From Bacteroides sp. (GTDB lineage Bacteria; Bacteroidota; Bacteroidia; Bacteroidales; Bacteroidaceae), in NCBI GenBank assembly GCA_019416685.1, contig DXWV01000027.1:1-37007 (forward strand): DNA of 37,007 nt, read 5' to 3'. Numbering within the stretch: position 1 is the stretch's first letter; each line of letters opens with the position of its first letter. Positions 31,938 through 37,007 of this stretch are shown here, in pieces. Under the pieces are notes generated by a model. That model saw nothing but the letters and a program-made list of their open reading frames with translations. It ran no database searches and had not been told where the DNA came from. A program made the position numbers and the translations under genes.

Positions 31938-34187
31938 TCAGGCGTCTGTTTCCATCTGGAATTTACGGCTTACTTTCATCAGATTGATTGTATAAGTTAC
32001 CACATTTTGTGCTTCTTGCACCATTGTCAGGTATATCATACTTACTCTGACGCTGCCTGTTTGATTCTGAATACGTTGTAACTCCTGACGTTTCAGGTGT
32101 GAAAGTTGGGCATTAAGGTCATTGGCACGACGTACTTCTTCCTCAAAATCATTATAATCGTTGGATTCAAGTTTCTTGCGACACTGCTGTATCAGATAAG
32201 TGATATCTTCGGCTACGTCTCCGAATTCTCCCTTCTGAATGGCATCCAGCGGATTGAAGTTATTGTCTGTATGTTCCAGACAGGGTTCGCACAGGCGGGC
32301 GATACTGTATACCAGTTCGCTGGCAAAATCATTTCCCTGATAATAGTAAAGACCTTTTTCGAGTACAGTGTTATTATCCAGTTTGCACATTGCTACGGTT
32401 CCCGTTCGCTTCATTTGCTTGATAAGCTGCTTCTCAAACTTGGTGGAACCCATTGAGCGGCGCAATCCCCGCAGGTTTTCGTGAAGGAAGGAGGTGACCG
32501 TCAATTCAAAGTTGGTTTCAGCATATTCAAGCACTTTTGCTAACTCTTCGCGAGTATGTTGGCGCATCAATTGCAAGGCTTCGTCACTGTTATTGGTTTG
32601 CATCAGTTGTTTCAGTGTTTCGTTGCCTTTTTCCTTCTCTTTTTTCTTTTTATAGATTACCTGGCTGCGAATAAGCGAGAGTACTGCCAGAGCGATAAGA
32701 GCGATGATAGCAATTGTACCTCCGAAGTAGATAATCATGGCTACGAAGAAGCAGATGGTGAAAGCCGCTCCGGCAGTAAGAAACCAACCGCCAATAACAC
32801 TTAGAACACCGGTGATGCGGTAAACGGCAGAGTCGCGTCCCCAGGCACGGTCGGCCAGTGAGGTACCCATGGCTACCATAAAAGTGACATAGGTGGTAGA
32901 CAACGGAAGTTTCAAAGAAGTACCCAGTGCGATAAGTAATCCTGCCAATACCAGATTGACCGATGCACGGACAAGGTCGAAGGCAGCTCCGTCGGCAATG
33001 ATAGCCTCGTCTTTACGGAAGCGGGTGTTGATCCACTTTTTTGTACCTTCCGGTACTATTTCTGAGACGCCATTTGCCAGTGTCATACTGATGCGTACCA
33101 GCGTGCGGGCGATCGGGGTACTACCGAAAGTCTCTTCTCCTTCGTCCTGGCGGGAGAGGTCTACGGAAGTCTTGATAACGTTATGGGCTTTTTTCGATGT
33201 ACAAAGCGCATATACCATGATTGCTCCTGCACCTATCAGGAAGTACCAGGGAGTTTTGGCAGGGCCCAGCAGTGAGGACATGAGAAAATCATTCGGACCT
33301 GCTGCCATACCATTGGTTGTATAGTCAATAAAAGAGGAGTAACCGGCCAGGGGGACACCGATAAAATTGACAAGGTCATTGCCTGCAAATGCCAGTGCTA
33401 ATGCGAATGTACCTAACAATACCACTACCTTAAATACATTCACTTTCAGCCAGTGGAGTATTTGCATCAATATAGTGAAGAAGACAAAGAAACATCCGAT
33501 CAGCATTGCTGTGTTATCCTGTACCCACTGTTTGGCCTCTGATGTCATAAATGAGCTGTCTTTCAATCCTTTGATAAGCATGAAGTAGATGATGGCTGTA
33601 GTGGCGATGCCACCGAACAGCGCAATGCTGTACTTCATCTTCTTTTTATAATTGAAAGTAAAGACGATACGTGCCAGCCATTGCACCAGCATACCGAAGA
33701 AGAAAGCGATGGCCACTGAAACGAAGATAGCCATAATGACGGACAATGCTTTATCCGTATTGATCAGGTCGCCCAGCCCTAACATATCATTGTTGTGGAC
33801 TTTGATAAGTGCCAGTGCGAAGGTACCTCCCAATAGCTCGAACACCATCGAAACGGTGGTAGAGGTAGGCATCCCCATTGAGTTAAACACATCGAGCAGT
33901 ACGACATCCGTCAGCATCACGGCAAGCAGTATGCACATGATTTCGGCGAAGTAAAAATGCTCGGGTTGATAAATGCCGTGTCGTGCGATGTCCATCATAC
34001 CATTAGACAACGAAGCACCGATAAATATACCGATGCCTGCTATGAATAATACTGTTTTAAAGGAAGCTGCTTTCGCTCCGATGGCGGAATTTAAAAAGTT
34101 AACGGCATCGTTGCTCACTCCGACCATGAGGTCGAATACTGCAAGCACAAATAAGAAGATGACGATGCAAAGATAGATTGTCTCCAT
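31938..34187 (-). CDS. PiT family inorganic phosphate transporter with C-terminal PhoU/DUF47-like domain
   Basis: The 749-residue protein is an inner-membrane phosphate (or metal-phosphate) symporter of the PiT/Pho4 family. The two inverted membrane halves each carry the family signature: VGVSNDAVNFLNSAIG near residue 22 and FAGNDLVNFIGVPLAG near residue 270. Membrane helices extend to about residue 515. A basic linker (KKKKEKEKGN) then leads to a helical cytoplasmic region (about 530-749) resembling PhoU/DUF47, which in other bacteria is often a separate regulatory gene. It follows ppk by 63 bases in the same direction, so phosphate uptake and polyphosphate synthesis are probably co-expressed. 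Confidence 0.92.
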   Translation of the reverse strand: METIYLCIVIFLFVLAVFDLMVGVSNDAVNFLNSAIGAKAASFKTVLFIAGIGIFIGASLSNGMMDIARHGIYQPEHFYFAEIMCILLAVMLTDVVLLDVFNSMGMPTSTTVSMVFELLGGTFALALIKVHNNDMLGLGDLINTDKALSVIMAIFVSVAIAFFFGMLVQWLARIVFTFNYKKKMKYSIALFGGIATTAIIYFMLIKGLKDSSFMTSEAKQWVQDNTAMLIGCFFVFFTILMQILHWLKVNVFKVVVLLGTFALALAFAGNDLVNFIGVPLAGYSSFIDYTTNGMAAGPNDFLMSSLLGPAKTPWYFLIGAGAIMVYALCTSKKAHNVIKTSVDLSRQDEGEETFGSTPIARTLVRISMTLANGVSEIVPEGTKKWINTRFRKDEAIIADGAAFDLVRASVNLVLAGLLIALGTSLKLPLSTTYVTFMVAMGTSLADRAWGRDSAVYRITGVLSVIGGWFLTAGAAFTICFFVAMIIYFGGTIAIIALIALAVLSLIRSQVIYKKKKEKEKGNETLKQLMQTNNSDEALQLMRQHTREELAKVLEYAETNFELTVTSFLHENLRGLRRSMGSTKFEKQLIKQMKRTGTVAMCKLDNNTVLEKGLYYYQGNDFASELVYSIARLCEPCLEHTDNNFNPLDAIQKGEFGDVAEDITYLIQQCRKKLESNDYNDFEEEVRRANDLNAQLSHLKRQELQRIQNQTGSVRVSMIYLTMVQEAQNVVTYTINLMKVSRKFQMETDA

Positions 34188-34250
34188 AAATGTATTCTGT
34201 TTCTGACTGCAAAGGACGGATTTTCGTGTTGCAGAGAGGTGTCATACATA

Positions 34251-36329
34251 TTACAAAGATGTTTCATTTTTCCTTTTCAGGTAATTATAGAAAGTATATT
34301 GTGCCCGGATACCCTCTTCTTTGGACTTACTTTTGAACACATTGCACAACCTCTCGTCTACGAAACAAGCTTTGCGATTGTCAGAAAGTTGTATGTTCAG
34401 CATGTCGATCATTTCCTGTCGCAGTTCGGGGGAGAGTACAGGGGTCACAGCTTCGATCCGGCGGTAGAGATTGCGGCGCATCCAGTCCGGTGAACCGAAA
34501 TAGATTTTCGGATGTCCGGCATTGCCGAAATACCATACGCGGGCATGTTCAAGGAATGTATCCACAATACGGGTGACACGAATGTTGCGGCTGTATGGCT
34601 GTCCCGGTATCAGGCAACAGATACCTCTGACGATCAGGTCAATTTGTACCCCTCGTTGTGAGGCTTCATATAAGCGGTTGATCATGGCAGGGTCCTGCAA
34701 TCCGTTCATCTTTAATATGATTCTTCCGCCCTGTCCTTTTTCGGCCAGTTCTATTTCGTGGTCGATAAGGCGGTTCAGCTCTGGTATCAGGTTGAAACGT
34801 GCTACGAGCAGTGTGCTGAATTTGGGATTCTCCTTCCCCTGCAAGGTGCAAAAGAGCGTATAAAGGTCTTTGGTTATTTTAGGATTACAGGTGAATAGTC
34901 CGCAATCGGCATAAAGCATGGCTGTCTTTTCATTGAAATTGCCGGTACCTATGTAAGCAAAGTCGCAGGTTTTGGGATCGTCGCCTTTACTCTTCCGGCG
35001 GATAAGGGCTACTTTGGCATGCACTTTGAGCCCCGGAAGGCTGTAGATGATTTTTATTCCGGCGGATTTCATCATTTCCGCTGTAGCCAGGTTATTCTCT
35101 TCGTCAAAGCGGGCTTTGAGTTCTACGAATACGGTTACTTTCTTTCCGTTTTGCGCTGCTGCTATCAGCGTATTGATGACTGCGGAGTTTTCGGCTACAC
35201 GATATTGCGTTACCATGATTTCTTTCGTTTGCGGATCGTGTACAGCTTCATACAGGAAGTGTATAAAGTGTTCAAACGAGTGGTAAGGATAATAAAGCAA
35301 CAGGTCTTTCTGTTTCACATAGTTAAATATGGATTCTTTTTCATCCAGGCAATTCAGCTTCATAGGTTTGGGTTTTTCCTGTGATTTCAATGCCTTGTTC
35401 GGGTTGGGCAGATGACGCAGGTCTTCAAGATTGAGATGCTTGTCGCCCGGAACCAGTTCCTCCCTGTTTATTTGAAAGGCATCTACGAGGAAGTCCAGAA
35501 AGTCCGATGGCATGCCGCGGTCGTATACAAAACGGCATACAGCTCCTATTTTGCGCTTCTTCACTTTTTTCTTCACCTGTTCCACAAGGTCGGCGGTGCT
35601 GGTAGTATCGTCTATCAGTATATCTGCATCCCGGGAGATTTTGATGCAATAACTGGAGTCCACATCGTATCCCGGGAAGATGAGACCGATATTGGCCTTT
35701 ATGATGTCCTCGATAAACATCAGGTAATAGTTGTCCCCCTGTTTGGGAAGTTCGATGAAACGGGGCACTTTGCTATATGGCATCTTCATTACGAAGTATT
35801 GCACATGATCCGGGTCGGTCTGCTTCGTGCCGTGCATGAAGAGACGCACTGCGAGATAAAGCCGGTTGTCCCGCAAGAATGACACGACGCGATCTTTGCA
35901 TACCGGTACCGGTTGGAGGAAGGGGAATATCTCTTCACGGAAGAAGTTCCGGATGAACTCCTGATGGAACGGTTCTACATTCCGGCTCTGATAAAAAATA
36001 ATGTGGTTCTTGCGTAAGGCAGGCAATATCTTATGTTCGTAGATACGGATACGGTCTTCCAGTTGTCGGTTTACTTCCTGGTTGATATTCTCCAGCAATT
36101 CGGCAGCCGATTGTACGGACTCTTCATCGCTTTGGGTGACACCCGATGCCACCGCTTTATGATCGGCTACACGTATTTTGTAAAACTCCTCCAGGTTGGA
36201 AGAGTAGATGGATATGAAGTTGATGCGCTCATACAACGGAAGTCGGTCGTCATTAGCTTCCAGCAGTACGCGATAATTGAATGACAGCCAGCTTATGTCT
36301 CTTTTAAAATACTGATAATTGCTTTCCAT
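34251..36329 (-). CDS. ppk1: Polyphosphate kinase 1
   Basis: PPK1 reversibly transfers the gamma phosphate of ATP to inorganic polyphosphate. The 692-residue protein has an N-terminal helical domain (YFKRDISWLSFNYRVLLEA), a head domain, and two phospholipase-D-like catalytic domains. The auto-phosphorylated histidine is His437 in GLKVHAKVALIRR, matching His435 of the E. coli enzyme in place. Nearby are ELKARFDEENN and YIGTGNFNEKTA, and later RVTRIVDTFLEHARVWYFGN. I chose the ATG at 36329 (MESNYQYF) because the promoter at 36346-36377 excludes the upstream in-frame start at 36368. It is first in an operon with the PiT transporter, and its promoter overlaps that of the divergent phosphoesterase gene. 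Confidence 0.96.
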   Translation of the reverse strand: MESNYQYFKRDISWLSFNYRVLLEANDDRLPLYERINFISIYSSNLEEFYKIRVADHKAVASGVTQSDEESVQSAAELLENINQEVNRQLEDRIRIYEHKILPALRKNHIIFYQSRNVEPFHQEFIRNFFREEIFPFLQPVPVCKDRVVSFLRDNRLYLAVRLFMHGTKQTDPDHVQYFVMKMPYSKVPRFIELPKQGDNYYLMFIEDIIKANIGLIFPGYDVDSSYCIKISRDADILIDDTTSTADLVEQVKKKVKKRKIGAVCRFVYDRGMPSDFLDFLVDAFQINREELVPGDKHLNLEDLRHLPNPNKALKSQEKPKPMKLNCLDEKESIFNYVKQKDLLLYYPYHSFEHFIHFLYEAVHDPQTKEIMVTQYRVAENSAVINTLIAAAQNGKKVTVFVELKARFDEENNLATAEMMKSAGIKIIYSLPGLKVHAKVALIRRKSKGDDPKTCDFAYIGTGNFNEKTAMLYADCGLFTCNPKITKDLYTLFCTLQGKENPKFSTLLVARFNLIPELNRLIDHEIELAEKGQGGRIILKMNGLQDPAMINRLYEASQRGVQIDLIVRGICCLIPGQPYSRNIRVTRIVDTFLEHARVWYFGNAGHPKIYFGSPDWMRRNLYRRIEAVTPVLSPELRQEMIDMLNIQLSDNRKACFVDERLCNVFKSKSKEEGIRAQYTFYNYLKRKNETSL

Positions 36330-36345
36330 TGCGTTAAGATTTTCC

Positions 36346-36377
36346 CAAATATAAGTACCTTTGTGCATATAAACAAA
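36346..36377 (-). promoter_or_regulatory. Promoter of ppk1
   Basis: On the minus strand TTTG (36377-36374) and TATATTTG (36353-36346) are spaced by 20 bases, a textbook Bacteroides promoter. The leader is about 10-15 nt. Confidence 0.75.
36356..36363 (+). promoter_or_regulatory. -7 box of the phosphoesterase gene
   Basis: TACCTTTG matches TAnnTTTG and lies inside the ppk1 promoter on the other strand. No good -33 element is visible. It excludes the TTG at 36363 as a start codon. Confidence 0.5.
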
Positions 36378-36383
36378 GAAACT

Positions 36384-36875
36384 ATGATGAAAGTTGGATT
36401 ATTATCGGATACGCATGCATGGTGGGATGAGAAATACCTGGAATATTTTGAGTCTTGTGATGAAATATGGCATGCAGGAGATATCGGTTCGGTGGAGGTA
36501 GCCGAAAAGCTGGCGGCTTTCCGCCCTTTGCGTGCTGTTTATGGAAATATTGACGGGCAGGAAATCCGTAAGATGTTTCCGCAGGTCAATCGGTTTACGG
36601 TGGAAGGTGCCGAAGTATTGATAAAGCATATCGGAGGTTATCCGGGGAAATATGATCCCTCTATAATAGGTAGCCTGATGGCGCGTCCGCCTAAATTATT
36701 TATCAGCGGGCATTCGCATATTTTGAAGGTGAAGTATGATAAAACATTGGATATGCTTCACATCAATCCCGGTGCGGCAGGGATGTCCGGTTTTCATAAA
36801 GTTCGTACCATGGTACGTTTTGTGATAGAGAATGGAGCGTTTAAGGATTTGGAAGTAATAGAGTTAGCGGGGTAA
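36384..36875 (+). CDS. YfcE/MJ0936-type metallophosphoesterase
   Basis: The 163-residue cytoplasmic protein is a small calcineurin-like phosphoesterase of the YfcE family, whose members cleave phosphodiesters using two divalent metals. Metal-binding motifs are in order: D-x-H in LLSDTHAWW (Asp9, His11), GD in WHAGDIGSVE, GN in VYGNIDGQE, and the closing GHSH in FISGHSHILK. The fourth site, usually THG, reads KHIGG here. Either of two adjacent ATG codons (36384, 36387) may be the start, and the promoter box at 36356-36363 leaves a leader of about 15-20 nt. The substrate is unknown. It is divergent from ppk1, with only 54 bases between the two start codons. Confidence 0.92.
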   Translation: MMKVGLLSDTHAWWDEKYLEYFESCDEIWHAGDIGSVEVAEKLAAFRPLRAVYGNIDGQEIRKMFPQVNRFTVEGAEVLIKHIGGYPGKYDPSIIGSLMARPPKLFISGHSHILKVKYDKTLDMLHINPGAAGMSGFHKVRTMVRFVIENGAFKDLEVIELAG

Positions 36876-36890
36876 ACCGGGTCTATTCCC

Positions 36891-37000
36891 CGGCTCCGGG
36901 GAGGAAGATGCTCGGCTCCGGGGAGGGAAATGCTCGGCTCCGGGGAGGAAGATGCCCGGCTCCGGGGAGGAAGGTGCTCGGCTCCGGGGAGGAGAGTGCT
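36891..37000. repeat. Five tandem 22-bp GC-rich units (array C)
   Basis: Units start at 36891, 36913, 36935, 36957 and 36979, exactly 22 bases apart, each beginning CGGCTCCGGGGAGG and ending in GATGCT or a close variant. The core CTCC-GG-GGAG is a palindrome. Units differ at one to three positions. The array starts 16 bases after the phosphoesterase stop codon, and a degenerate CCCAGGC tail reaches the window edge, so it may continue. It is much richer in G+C than its surroundings. Confidence 0.85.
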
Positions 37001-37007
37001 CCCAGGC

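Overview
The window looks like chromosomal DNA of a gut Bacteroidota, most likely Bacteroides. Three things point there: a SusC/SusD polysaccharide utilisation locus (PUL) run by a hybrid two-component system, a methylmalonyl-CoA mutase pair of the kind used in succinate/propionate metabolism, and repeated upstream boxes of the form TAnnTTTG, the -7 element of the Bacteroides primary sigma factor. I see no tRNA, rRNA, CRISPR array or intact insertion sequence. Species cannot be fixed from the sequence alone.

Layout. 1-739 is non-coding and holds a tandem array of hairpin-forming 22-bp units. 740-2381 is a MATE exporter followed by a decayed, frameshifted tail of an Rpn-type nuclease gene. 2393-4361 (minus strand) is a second MATE exporter whose end overlaps a Crp/Fnr-type regulator. 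4826-5455 is a cytidylate-kinase-like protein. 5534-7201 (minus) is an AspT/YidE-type transporter with two TrkA-C domains. 7432-11519 is mutA-mutB. 11824-13122 (minus) is a DUF4861 protein, divergent from the PUL regulator. 13386-31767 is the PUL: hybrid sensor/regulator, susC, susD, a beta-helix protein, an unassigned 720-residue secreted protein, a GH105 unsaturated uronidase, and a 1334-residue heparinase II/III-like protein. 31938-36329 (minus) is polyphosphate kinase followed by a PiT phosphate transporter. 36384-36875 is a YfcE-type phosphoesterase read divergently from ppk. The window ends inside another 22-bp-period array.

How the genes work together. GH105 enzymes remove the 4,5-unsaturated uronic acid left by polysaccharide lyases, so this PUL should contain a lyase. 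No classical lyase is obvious. The two large secreted proteins, one of which has a recognisable heparinase II/III-like second half, are the candidates. The sensor would detect a released oligosaccharide in the periplasm and drive susC onward. The susC leader carries a terminator-like hairpin about 80 nt before the start codon, and the operon has a second strong hairpin between the beta-helix gene and the enzyme genes, so expression may be tuned inside the transcript. At the right end, ppk, PiT and a phosphoesterase form a phosphate/polyphosphate neighbourhood in which the ppk and phosphoesterase promoters overlap head to head.

Most unusual signal. Three intergenic arrays (323-410, 17469-17623 and 36891-37000) have different sequences but the same 22-bp period and the same plan: each unit has a short CTC...GAG palindrome. 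Separately, three other intergenic regions carry copies of an inverted repeat built from AACGCAGATT. Neither family is explained by the genes.
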